Below are positions 42,988 to 54,230 of a DNA stretch of 64,000 nt, piece by piece. Origin of the DNA: Aegilops tauschii subsp. strangulata (Eukaryota; Streptophyta; Magnoliopsida; Poales; Poaceae); the NCBI RefSeq assembly GCF_002575655.3, contig NC_053038.3, positions 143,856,885-143,920,884 of the forward strand. The letters run 5' to 3'. The number at the start of each line of letters is the position of its first letter. Position 1 is the stretch's first letter. The position numbers and the translations under genes are program-made. The notes under the pieces are model-generated. The model was not told the origin of the DNA and searched no databases. It saw nothing but the letters and a program-made list of their open reading frames with translations.

Positions 42988-44410
42988 CTAGGCGAATATG
43001 TCCCGGTTCTCGCACATGAACTCTCGTAGCGCGGCGTCAACCGTTGGATCTAGTTGTGCTCCCATAGATGCTGTCTTCTTGGGGTCCATTGGATGGACTT
43101 GGAATTTGACTATTTCTTCTGCCGGTTTGAAGGAGGTGGATTTGGGTCGTTTGTCTAGGATCACATCGTCCCTGTCCATCGTGGAGCACAGTGCGGTTAA
43201 TTCTTCAGCCGCGAGGGCTTCAGATAGTGCCTCAAGGGCCAGGGATGCGGTTTTATTTTCGGCGCGGAGTGCTATGTCTGGATCACTGGCGAGAGTGATT
43301 ATGCCGTTAGGCCCGGGCATCTTAAGCTTCATGTACCCGTAATGAGGTATAGCTTGGAAGCGTGTAAATGCCTCTCGCCCCAAGAGGGCGTGATATCCAC
43401 TGTTGAAAGGGGACACTTGGAAGGTTATCTCTTCGGACCGATAATTCTCCGGCGTGCCGAATACCACTTCACGTGTGATTTTTCTCGCATACCGCGCCTC
43501 CCGACTGGGAATGATTCCTCGGAAGGTTGTGCTCCTTTGCTCGACACGGCTCCTGTATTTCCATTTTGTGGAGTGTGTCCTCATAGATGAGGTTTAGTCC
43601 ACTGCCGCCGTCCATGAGAACCATGGTGAGCCGAAAGCCATCCACGATTGGACTGAGGACCAAGGTGGCTGGTGCTCAGACTGTCCTGTATTTGGGTTCG
43701 TCACCAGCATTAAAAGTTATAGCCGTGTCGTTCCAAGGGTTTATTGCTGCAATTTGGCAGACTTCGGCGAGTTCGCGGAGTGCCCGTTTGCGCCTATTAT
43801 TTGAAGCAAATGTCTCAAAGACCGTCAATACTTTTAGGTCGTCGTCTTCTGGGGGGTGTTGTTCTGGGGTATTCCTGGTGAGGATATCCTCGCCGCTCTT
43901 GGCCACTTGCCGGGGTATCCAACATGCTCTAAGGCTGTGGGTCGGTATGTTATCTGGTGTTGTCTGTCTTTTCCATGGCCCATCGAGCCACCCTTCCAGA
44001 ACGGTTCCACGCCCCGTAATGGGCTTATATTTCTTTACTATTGGACCGGGCGTGCCACGAAGGTGCGCCCTTTTTGCCTGAACGAGGGCTTGAGTGGGCA
44101 CCGATGATTCCCAACGGGCCGCCTGAGTTTTCCAAGCGCTTTCCATTGCGCTGTACTTCTGTACGATAGTTGCCAAGTCAGCGAAGTGTAATATGCGACG
44201 GCAGTTGATGGCGTTGAGGATTCCTTCGTACGTGCAATTGTTGCGGAACGCTGAGATCGCGTCTTCGTCGCGGCAATCTTTAATATTGTCTTTGGCACGG
44301 AGGAATCTGGCCCAGAAGTGGTGGACTGTTTCCTGAGACTGCTGCTGTATGCTCATGAGAGCGCCTATATCTGGGTGGGTGGGTGGATTTACATCCGAAC
44401 CCTGACCCAA
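42988..44410 (-). pseudogene. gag: gag C-terminus and retropepsin of element D
   Basis: From about 44,410 the minus strand reads SIQQQSQETVHHFWARFLRA and NNCTYEGILNAINCRRILHF, typical of the second half of a gypsy gag. AFNAGDEPKYRTV and a TGA near 43,676 follow, then the protease with VLMDGGSGLNLIYEDTL (about 43,640-43,590). The later ITFQVSPFNSGYHALLGREA part is the usual protease end. The first half of gag is missing; the 5' UTR-like DNA at 44,411-44,960 takes its place. At least two frameshifts separate the parts. The element could not move by itself. Confidence 0.75.
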
Positions 44411-44961
44411 TTTTGGATCTGGAGTATGAAGATCCTCCGAACTTAACAGTTCGGGCTCTGGGATATCAACTGGTTTCTTAGGCCCGTCATCGGATTTTAT
44501 GTTCGGAGGGCAGGATGTATCTCTTCGCAGGTGAGTGCCCGGCTCTTCGAGGTTGGAGATCCGAATATAGTCCGTCCTCAGTATAGAGGAAGAGTTGTCG
44601 TCTCGCTCCTTGACTACCGCTACTTGGTGGGTGACCGGTGGAGATTTGATTTCTCTCTAATCGGGTTTAAGCCCAATTCGATCGTTGTCTATAGCGACCC
44701 CCAGGGCGGCGATGCGATCTAGGAGCTCGTTTAAAGACGAAAGCTCCGCCGGATCCATCTGCATGGAGTGCTCGGGATCAATACGAAGATAATTTTTGAT
44801 GACCTGAGAGGTCATCGTCGGCTTAACGGCCGAACGGGCGGTCATGGTAAAGCCGCCCGGCCGGAGGGTTTGGCCTGGGGCCAGTGCTCCTCCAGAGGTG
44901 ATGTTGTCCTTCGGAACGAGGCGAGCCATCGGTCCCATCTTCGACGTCACAGCCGAACTCT

Positions 44962-44981
44962 CGATGAAAGCACCAATGTTG
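44962..44981 (-). promoter_or_regulatory. Primer-binding region of element D
   Basis: On the minus strand the LTR ends ...TTTTGACA and is followed by CCAACATTGGTGCTTTCATC. TTGGTGCTTTCATCGAG just inside the LTR is the place of the tRNA primer-binding site. The tRNA is not identified. Confidence 0.45.
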
Positions 44982-44982
44982 G

Positions 44983-45458
44983 TGTCAAAACCGGCGGATC
45001 TCGGGTAGGGGGTCCCGAACTGTGCCTCTAAGGTCGATGGTAACAAGAGACGGGGGACACAATGTTTACCTAGGTTTGGGCCCTCTCTATGGAGGCAATA
45101 CCCTACTTCATGCTTGATTGATCTTGATTAATATGAGTATTAAAAGAGTTGATCTACCACGAGATTTTAATGGCTAAAACCCTAGAAGTCTAGCCTGTAT
45201 GACTATGGCTATGAGTATTGGCCTCTATAGACCTAGCCCTCCGGTTTATATAGACACCGGAGGGATCTAGGGTTACATAAGGTCGGTTTATAGAGAAGGG
45301 AATCTTCATATCCGATCGCCGAGCTTGCCTTCCACGCCAAGGAGAGTCCCGTCCGGACACGGGTGGAGTCTTCGGTCTTTGTATCTTCACAGCCCATGAG
45401 TCCGGCCCATGGCTAATAGGCCGGACGCCCGAGGACCCCTTAGACCAGGACTCCCTCA
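44983..45458 (-). mobile_element. 5' LTR of gypsy element D (476 bp)
   Basis: On the minus strand it starts TGAGGGAGTCCTGGTCTAAG and ends CCGCCGGTTTTGACA, with the canonical TG...CA. A TATA box (TATATAAA on the minus strand, 45,245-45,252) lies between inverted CCCTCCGGT/ACCGGAGGG words. The sequence resembles what I recall of the wheat Fatima family, but this is unchecked. The partner 3' LTR should lie left of the antisense ORF and is absent, so the element was cut near 36,040. Confidence 0.75.
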
Positions 45459-46960
45459 CCAGGCCGACGGGCTGCGATGGTTTGCGGCAAGATCCGACAC
45501 TGCCTACACGGCTGACCGAGGCAGAGGAGACAAGCATTCCACCACAATGGGGAAGCTTGATGTCTCCTGCACCGCGGGTGGCTCGCCCATCGCACCTCCT
45601 CTGGACTTGAACCAGACTTACTCCCCGAGCATCAGCACGAGCATTTGGCATCGTCGACCCCGAGCTAAGGCTCTCCCTTTCAGCATAACCAACAGAAAGC
45701 AGAGGATGGAGCAAGAGGCTAACCTCCGCTCCTCCCCTGCCCTTCCTTTTATCTGCTGGTCGGGGAGGGGAGTCGATCCCTCGGCGGGTAACCACCGCCC
45801 TCCTCCACCAATCCAATAAGACCGAGCCCCTGCCTTGATGCTCTCCCGCACCACGCGCCTTAGTTACCCACCCCACTTGATGCATACAGCATACGTGGCT
45901 AATGATAAGGTCGTGGTGGGAAGTGTGAATTGGCAGTTACTCGCCCGTGTGTTAAAGTCATTCACGGGCCATTACAAGAGTGGCCCCACTGCGATTGGCA
46001 TTACGCGACATGCGGAAGAACCGGAGACTGACCCAGGCTCAAGTAATGAAGAACCAAAGAAGATCTCAAGGGGAAAACCACCTCTACGCTCCTGCCTGTG
46101 CACCAGTTAGGTCCTACCCCGACGATGCCCGACAACGCGTTTGGGCCAGGCCCCGGGGCTCCTGTCGGTGCAACAAACCCTTGGTCCGTTGCCCAGACTG
46201 TGCACAGGCCCAAGAACGAGTTTGCAGCATCCAAGACCAGATCAAAGCACGAGGGGATCATTTATTTGATGGATCAAAGTGCAGATCAAGAAGACCAAGA
46301 CTAGCCATAGGGGCAGGATATCACTAAGGGAAGAACCTCCCTTGCCGGGCAGGCGAGCCTGGCAAGGTTGGGGCTACCCCGGAAGCAAGCCTTCAAGATC
46401 GTCCCGGCAAGCCTGCCGGGGCTTGTAGGGGCCAACCACTCCACCGCGGCACCTCACAGCGACGCATGTCGTCAATTAGTGCGGTGTCAAGCTCCTAAGT
46501 GACTAAGTGGCTGCTTCCTGCCACATGGCAGCCACTTCCTACAGAAAATATCTCCAAATGACACCCGTCCTAAGACGTTTCAAGCAGGCAGGCGCGAAGC
46601 TAGCAAAACAGCCCGGCAAGGCCTACGGGGCATGATGTGATGTGACATTGAGCGGCGCATTTAATGCGCTCTGTCAGCCTACAGAGTTAGGTATGATAGC
46701 ACTGTTTGCTATCTAATCAGTATGTAAAGACTGATTTGCCACTATGGCGACCCCTTCATCTATAAAAGGAGGCCCATTGCAACCGTAGAAAGGATTCAAA
46801 CTCTCACACATTCATACGCGCGTAGCCACTCTCGCCCCGAGGCAACCCTGACGGGAAAGAGCGCCGCGTTTTACACCATTATCCACCCACTGGTACGCGT
46901 CGGTCCTAAACAAACGGTTTTTAACCCCATTCCGCGATGGAGTTCAGAACTGTCGCCAAG
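45459..46960 (+). mobile_element. LTR-retrotransposon debris with a plus-strand promoter
   Basis: The right part holds CTATAAAAGGAGGCCC (about 46,760), followed by a leader-like ACTCTCACACATTCATACGC and GCCCCGAGGCAACCCTGACG. This is usual for the U3/R/U5 of a Triticeae LTR. GC-rich repeats of GCCGGG(C/G)AGGC and GCCGGGGC surround 46,345-46,430. The left part (45,459-46,320) has no clear ends or frames. Element borders and superfamily are not resolved. Confidence 0.45.
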
Positions 46961-47600
46961 TGAGTGTGGGCGATAGGGGGGTCCTTCCCACACGACCCAG
47001 AAACCGTTGGGGATATGCCCTCCTGGCACACACTCTCAGCAAAATGAGGTCGTGTGCGTCCGGCGAGCACTGAAATATAGAAATACATACAGTAGTGCTC
47101 AAAAAAATACAGTTATACATGCGAAATCATTTTCGATAGTATGTACATCCCACACAGTCAGTTTCCACTAAACGTTTCCGTTCGTATATACATCCCACAC
47201 GGTCACTACAAGGAAAACGGCTGTGCAAGGTGGCGTAACACAAACAGTTTTGAAGAGAATGTCATGTGTGATTGTTCATTGATCCAATACGGTTTATTCC
47301 TAGAAACTGTGTGCGTTGCCTGAGGTCATCGCCCATGGTGGTTTCTCATTAACCCAATTAACAAGCTAATTGGCCAATTAGCGGGCTAACTGCCCTATTA
47401 TTAATAATCCATTTACTAATCTAATTGACATTCATATTAAGCACATAATATATTCCATTTCCATATTAAGGAAGCAGGATTTCATAACTGAAATACATCC
47501 GAGTACAACATGATATAGCTTCAGCACTCAGCTACCCCATTACACAACTGCACCAGCAACAAGTTTCGCATGCAACATCTACAACCTTTCGAAATTAGCA

Positions 47601-47839
47601 TCATAGACGGTACATAGAGAGATGCATCTCATCTGGAAAACTGCTGAAGCGGAAGGCGAATATTGAGCCTTCATTCATGTTGAAGGTCTTTGCACCTTTA
47701 GGCCAGTGCATGTGGATGATTGACCGTCCATCCTTCGACCTCTTCAAGAACACTTCAATATTGAACCGTGGGTGTTGTATGAAAACTTTCCTCGCCTGAT
47801 GACCACAGAGGTGGTTTGAGAGGTAATCATCAGCGAAGC
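47601..47839 (-). pseudogene. Terminal exon of a B3-like protein
   Basis: A good acceptor (TTGTTTTCAG on the minus strand) opens a frame that starts GFADDYLSNHLCGHQARKVF, continues IQHPRFNIEVFLKRSKDGRS and HWPKGAKTFNMNEGSIFAFR, and ends at a TAG. The layout (FA near the start, a central strand pair, W-P/K--F-- followed by an EGS-I-F-F strand) fits a divergent B3 DNA-binding domain. About 79 residues are present, slightly under a full domain. Upstream exons were not found; the next about 110 bases minus-upstream lead into a nested CACTA. It looks like transposon cargo. Confidence in B3 is moderate. Confidence 0.5.
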
Positions 47840-47950
47840 CTGAAAACAAGGATGTGCATAAATATCTTCTCTATATTGGAAATGGGGAAAAGGAATACAA
47901 AAGGCAAGGTATAATAGTTAGTACAATCTTGTAAACCTCAGTGCTTCCCA

Positions 47951-48704
47951 CACTACTAGGAAAAGGCCTGCTAGTGGCGCACCTGTTTTGGCTACTAATG
48001 GCACACTACAGGTGCGCCACTAGCATCATGCCATTAGAATTTTTTACTAATGGCGCACCACAGGTGCGCCATTAGTATCTGGTATACTAATGGCCCACCA
48101 GGGTGCGCCATTAGTATACCAGATACTAATGGCGCGCCAGGGAGTGCGCCATTAGTATATCTCACGGTGCGCCATTACTATCTAACTTAGTAATGGCGCA
48201 CCACATAGAAGTGCGCCATTACTAACAATTTTTTTTCAAATTTTTTTTTCAGAATTTTTTTTTCAATTTTTTTTCAATTTTTTGTTCTTAATCTCATGTC
48301 ATTATGGCTTAATCTCAAGCCAATATGCTTAATCTCAAGTCAAATCGCACTCCGTGGTCAAACTTCCCGGAAGGTCACCCATCCTCACACTACTCCAGCC
48401 CGAGCATGCTTAACTTCGCAATTCTATCCAACCCTAGCACCAGCTCACTTCACAGGCACTTGTTGATATATCTATCATATCAACCCTAGTAGACCTTGTT
48501 TATGTCTAGGACTTTGTTGACGTTCATGAGTGTGATGAAATTTTGAAAAAACATTTCAAACTTCCCGGTCATATTACGTATCATATTTGGAAAAAAAATC
48601 CAAAAAAGAAAATTTTTAAACCAATTTTTTTTCTGTTACTAGTGGCGCACCTAGCAAATTTGTTAGTATTGTCCATATTATCTATAGCCCTTTTCCTAGT
48701 AGTG
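47951..48704. mobile_element. Nested small CACTA (754 bp)
   Basis: The ends are CACTACTAGGAAAAGGCCTG and TAGCCCTTTTCCTAGTAGTG, flanked by CCA on both sides (47,948-47,950 and 48,705-48,707). Subterminal repeats alternate ACTAATGGCGCACC and GGTGCGCCATTAG. The core is AT-rich and non-coding. It is the same family as 23,535-24,599. Confidence 0.9.
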
Positions 48705-48839
48705 CCATTGTTTCCCTGCAACACATATAAGGTAGTTAGTCATCAGGTTAAGTAAGGGTTTGCATGCTATCAGTAAAATATGTTGATGATGAAGCACATT
48801 GCAGATTCATCAGATTAATTAAAGCCACATGGAAAACCC

Positions 48840-49690
48840 ATTTATCCAAACCAAGCATGATTAAGAACTAGGAAATATAGCACTTGTATATGTTTCTCAT
48901 GTATTATGTGCAGCCAAATTCGATTTATTCCTCACATGGTATACAATAACAGAATGCAGGCACAACAATTGAACATCGCATTGGAGAATTGAACCAAGCA
49001 GTTAACTAAACACCACAACAAATGAACCAAACGTTGACTGAGCACCACATTGCACAATATAACATACTCCTAATAGAAGATTGGACAGTTAACCAAACCA
49101 AGTGTGCTTAACAACTTGGAAATATAGCAATTGTATTTGTTTCTCATGTATTTAGTACAGCCAAATTCGATTTATTCCTCACATGGTATACAATAAGAGA
49201 ATGCAACCACAACAATTGAACGTCGCATTGCAGAATTGAACCAAGCAGTTAACTAAACACCACAACAAATGAACCAAACGTTAACTAACCACCACATTGC
49301 ACAATATAACATACTCCTAATAGAAGATCAAACAGTTAACCAAACCAAGCATACTTAACAACATGGAAATATAGCAATTGTATTTGTTTCTCATGTATTT
49401 AGTACAGCCAAATTTGATTTATTCCTCACATGGTATACAATAACAGAATGCAGCCACACCAATTGAACATCGCATTGCAGAAATGAACACAAATGAACCA
49501 AGCAGTTAACTAAACACCAATTGAACAATATAACATACTCCTAATAGAAGATCAGACAGTTAACGAAACCAAGCATGCTTAACAACTTGGAAATATCGCA
49601 CCCTGAAGAATTGAACAACACATTTGCAGAATTGAACCAGGCAGTTAATTGAACACCACATTGCACGACATATAGAACACATACACTATA
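48840..49690 (+). repeat. 247-bp tandem array, about 3.4 copies
   Basis: The landmark GCA(C/A)TTGTAT(A/T)TGTTTCTC falls at 48,880, 49,127 and 49,374, exactly 247 bases apart. Units hold AGCCAAATTCGATTTATTCC, ACATGGTATACAATAA and AACCAAGCAGTTAACTAAAC. A shorter last copy runs to about 49,690. Confidence 0.85.
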
Positions 49691-49800
49691 GCAGAAGATT
49701 GCATGGTAAAAGTAGATAACACAATTCACTAGAATTTGTTAAGGAAAGGCAGTAGCTAGCAAACTGAACATGGGTCCTTAGAGTGAGCTAATAAGACAAG

Positions 49801-50270
49801 CTACTCCTCATTGTCGGAGATAACAATGACGATTGGCTCCTTGGACATGGAAGAGGGCAAGGACTCTGCATCGTGGGTGCCCTCGTTGTACTAGTGAGTT
49901 GCCTGAGCCGCTCCGGGCACCAACCTGCTAGCTCTCGACATGAGGTAAGCACGTGCACGCTGAGAAAACACCTCGTAGTCTTCATCGAAGGCATCGATGG
50001 TGGCCTCGAGAAAACGCCACGATCTGTCGTTTAAAGCAGCAAACTGCGTCGCGGCGTCGGCGCGCGAGGTGTCAACGGTGGCCTCGACGGCGAGGTGCTC
50101 CTCCAAGATCTGGGGGTCGGCATGAATGGCAGCCATCGCGACCTCATCCGCGCGTATGGCCACGATTTGCTTATCCGCTGTCAAATGCTCCTTGAGGTCC
50201 TAGCTATACTGCGTGCATCATGCCTTAGGCCGGAGCTTATTTGGTGGAGGGGTCGGTGATTTGGGTGGAA
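49801..50270 (-). pseudogene. Unknown decayed ORF with acidic C-terminus
   Basis: One minus-strand frame from about 50,268 reads PPKSPTPPPNKLRPKA, then a TGA (50,218-50,220), CTQYS, a TAG (50,200-50,202), DLKEHLTADKQIVAIRADEV, about 75 helical residues (TQFAALNDRSWRFLEATIDA, FDEDYEVFSQRARAYLMSR), a TAG (49,891-49,893) and YNEGTHDAESLPSSMSKEPI to a final TAG at 49,801-49,803. All three internal stops are in the same frame, which shows a once open protein tail of about 155 residues. Two of the stops fit CAG-to-TAG and one fits TGG-to-TGA. No domain is recognised. It lies within the probable CACTA region and is likely transposon cargo. Confidence 0.6.
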
Positions 50271-50660
50271 GGTGTCGCGCTCGCGCCGCCGGTCAGGGCA
50301 TGTGGGATGTGGAAGGAGGAGGAGGATGGGGGTCGGGTGTGGATTACCTGCCTGGATAGGCGAGGCCGAGCAGCGTGAAGGAGGGTTGTCGGCGGCAAGG
50401 CGGCGGCGCTGCAAGCAAGGAGTGAAGGTTTCAACTTGGAAAGGAAGGTGGAAAGAGGGGAAATGTGGCTTTTGGTAAGGGGGAGGGGGCGGGGAGGTAG
50501 ATATTTCCGCGGAAGCCGAAAATTTGGAATCGCTTCAACCAAAAAACTGGCGCACAAAGTGTCATCAGACACGGTCCCTTATTCAGACACGGTCCAAAGA
50601 TATTTTGTGCTGCATCTCACACGGTTTGTTATAATAAACTGTGTGGGATCTACTTGATTT
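50271..50660. other. GC-rich segment then CACTA-like subterminal words
   Basis: Minus-strand Pro/Ser-rich frames here look like the 5' part or promoter of the decayed ORF. At 50,570-50,650, CAGACACGGTCC occurs twice and CACACGGTTTGTTATAATAA-ACTGTGTGGG forms a short inverted repeat, similar to the words near 47,200 and 56,660. It may mark another element edge. Confidence 0.35.
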
Positions 50661-50767
50661 TTCGTATTGATTTGAATTACATAATGGGGTCACAGCAGCC
50701 ATGGACGGTGTTTGAATTGCTAGACCTTTTATCTGCAGTGATAATAAAAGAATTGGAATTATTCAGG

Positions 50768-53620
50768 GTTCGGTTGGACATTTTTATGCATTAAGTGAGT
50801 TTTCAATGCATTTATGTGCATAATTCAAATTTGAACTACATGCACATGCTCCAGTGCATATAAATTCGTTGAAAAATCAAATCTTTGTCCTTGGGTGCAT
50901 CCTTAGGTCCCATGCAAGAAATGGGAATGAATTTCAAACACCATGGCACCGTTGATAGCCGGCAAAACATTGAGATGCCTGGTTTTTAAATTCTAGTAAA
51001 TCCAAAACTCGTCTGAAAATTATGAAACTTGGCATGCTATCATGGAGCGGGATCAACATGCCGTGGTAAAACTTTTGTCCCATTTGGGGCAGGCTTGGGT
51101 ATATGCTTCTCACAAACCGGAGCTTCTCATAACAAGCATGATGGTTTTCGGTAGGGAATGTCCCACCTTTGGGGACGAAACGATATCCATTGCCTCTTAT
51201 TGCTTTCAATTTCTTTTCTCTTGCCAACATAGAACAACTGGAGTGTTGTGTGAATTTTTCTGATTTTTTGGGGTTCGTTTGGACATTTTTATGCATTATT
51301 TGAGTTTTCAATGCATTTATGTGCCTAATTCAAATTTGAAGTACATGCGCATGCTCCAGTGCATATAAATTGGTTGAAAAATCAAATCTATATCCTTGGG
51401 TGCATGCTTAGGTCCCATGCAAGAAATGGGAATGAATTTCAAACACCAGGGCACCGTTGATTGTCGGCAAAACATTGAGATGCCTGGTTTTTTAATTCTA
51501 GTAAATCCAAAACTCGTCTGAAAATTATGAAACTTGGCATGCTATCATGGAGCGGCATCCACATGTCGTGGTAAAAATTTTGTCCCATTTGGGGCAGGTT
51601 TGGGTATATGCTTCTCACAAACCGGAGCTTCTCACAACAAGCATGATGGTTTTCGGTAGGGAACGCCCCACCATTGGGGACGAAACGATATCCATTGCCT
51701 CTTATTGCTTTCAATTTTTTATCTCGTGTCAACATAGGAAAACAGGAGTGTTGTGTGAATTTTTGTGATTTTTCGGGGTTCGTTTGGACATTTTTATGCA
51801 TTATCTGAGTTTTCAATGCATTTATGAGCATGATTCAAATTTGAACTACATGTGCATGCTCCGGTGCATATAAATTGGTTGAAAAAACAAATTTGTCTCC
51901 TTGGGTGCATGCTTAGGTCCCATGCAAGAAATGGGAATGAATTTGAAACACCAGGGCACCGGTGATTGCCGGCAAACCATTGAGATGCCTAGTTTTTAAA
52001 TTCTAGTAAATCCAAAATTCGTCTGAAAATCATGAAACTTGGCATGCTATCATGGAGTGGCATCAACATGTCGTGGTAATTTTTTTGTCCCATTTGTGGC
52101 AGGTTTTGGTATGTGCATCTCACAAACCGAAGCTTCTCACAACAAGCATGATGGTTTTCGGTAGGGAACGCCCCACCTTTGGGGACGAAACGATATCCAT
52201 TGCCTCTTATTGCTTTCAGATTTTTTTTCTCGTGTCAACATAGAACAACAGGAGTGTTGTGTGAATTTTAGTGATTTTTCGGGGTTCGTTTGGACATTTT
52301 TATGCATTATCCGAGTTTTCAATGCATTTATGTTAATAATTCAAATTTGAACTACATGCGCATGCTCTAGTGCATATAAATTGGTTGAAAAATCAAATAT
52401 GTGTCCTTGGGCGCATGCTTAGGTCCCATGCAAGAAATGAGAATGAATTTCAAACACCAGGGAACCGTTGATTGCCGGCAAAACATTGAGATACCTGGTT
52501 TTTAAATTCTAGTAAATCCAAAACTCGTCTGAAATTCATGAAACTTGGCATGCTATCATGGAGCAGAATCAACATGCCGTGGTAAAATTTTTGTCCCATT
52601 TGGGGCAGGCTTGGGTATATGCTTCTAACAAACCGGAGCTTCTCACAACAAGCATGATGGTTTTCGGTAGGGAACGCCCCACCATTGGGGACGAAACGAT
52701 ATCCTTTGCCTCTTATTGTTTTCAAACTTTTTTCTTGTGTCAACATAGAACAACAGGAGTGTTGTGTGAATTTTTGTGATTTTTCGGCGTTCGTTTGGAA
52801 ATTTTTATGCATTAACTGAGTTTTCAATGCATTTATGTGCATAATTAAAATTTGAACTACATGCGCATGCTCCAGTGCATATAAATTGGTTGAAAAAACA
52901 AATATGTGTCCTTGGGTGGATGCTTAGGTCCCATGCAAGAAATGGGAATGAATTTCAAACACCAGGGCACCGTTGATTGCCGGCAAAACATTGAGATGCC
53001 TGGTTTTTAAATTCTGGTAAATCCAAAACTCGTCTAAAATTCATGAAACTTGGCATGCTATCATGGAGGGGCACCCGGCATGCCGTGGTAAACATTTTGT
53101 CCCATTTGGTGTAGGTTTGGGTATATGCTTCTCACAAACCGGAGCTTCTCACAACAAGCATGATGGTTTTCGGTAGGGAATGTCCCACCTTTGGGTATGA
53201 AACGATATCCATTGCCTCTTATTGCTTTCAAATTTTTTTCTCATGTCAACATAGAACAACAGGAGTGTTGTGTGAATTTTTTTGATTTTTCGGGGTTTGT
53301 TTGGACATTTTTATGCATTATCTGAGTTTTCAATGCATTTATGTGCATAATTCAAATTTGAACTACACACGCATGCTCCAGTGCATTTAAGTTGGTTGAA
53401 AAATCAAATCCGTGTCCTTGGGTTCATGCTTAGGTCCCATGCAATAAATGGGAATGAATTTCAAACAATAGGGCACTCTTGATTGCCGGAAAAACGTTGA
53501 GATACTTTGTTTTTAAATTCTAGTAAATCTGAAACTTGTCTGAAATTCATGAAACTTGGCTTGCTATCATGGAAGGGCACCCGACATGCTGTGGTATTTT
53601 TCATGTCCATTTTGAGAGAA
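50768..53620 (+). repeat. 505-bp tandem array, five full copies plus a partial
   Basis: The landmark GGTTCGTTTGGACATTTTTA (or a variant) falls at 50,768, 51,272, 51,777, 52,283, 52,788 and 53,293. The units are 504-506 bases long. Each contains GGTCCCATGCAAGAAATG, GGCAAAACATTGAGATGCC, CATGATGGTTTTCGGTAGGG and GACGAAACGATATCC. The 73- and 130-residue frames found in each unit on opposite strands reflect the repeat and have no known domain. The last unit decays after about 53,600. Confidence 0.95.
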
Positions 53621-54100
53621 GGCACACTTGAATAATGACAGCCAACAAAGGCATTTTGAAAAAAATAGTTGGCACTTTAATATCTCAAACGTTTGTATAA
53701 TTCAAACCATGTGCGTTCGGTTAACCATTCACGTGACGCCACGTGTCTTGGTTTTAATGGCTATAGGAGATGTCGTGTGGACAGCTGCTTGATTGAACAG
53801 GAGGCATGCGAGCACAGTCCGGTGTGTAGGTTCACCGGGAAGCGTACAAGCTGTTCAACGCAGGATCTGTGCATCTCTTCAACGCAAACGGTTCAGATTA
53901 CGGTATGCAAATTAAAGCCAGACTTCGGTGCTAAGCCAAGAGACACTGCGATTTGTCAAAATATGCAGCTAAAAATCAATATCACTATCTATTTTTTGCA
54001 ACTAAAATTCAGTAATTAAGCATAGATTTCATTCATACTAGAGATTAAGCAGTCGTTCTCACCGGGAAGTGAGGCAGCCTTGGACCATCGCCCGCCTCGC
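53621..54100. other. Spacer before the F-box pseudogene
   Basis: No gene. It includes CAACGCAAACGGTTCAGATT (about 53,880), which resembles the subterminal word of the CACTA region. The pseudogene's TATA-like box CTATATTAAGG follows at about 54,111. Confidence 0.4.
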
Positions 54101-54230
54101 TCCCACTGGTCTATATTAAGGGCGCCGCTGAGCTGCCGCACCCCCGCATCCTCGCCACACACAGAATTCCTCTCTCTCCGCCCGCATCCTCGATGCCGCT
54201 CCGAGTCCTCAAAGCCGTCAGTGTACGAGG

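Noticed and set aside
50934..52842. Repeated 73- and 130-residue frames on both strands
   Set aside because: They recur once per 505-bp unit of the tandem array, on both strands, with no known domain.
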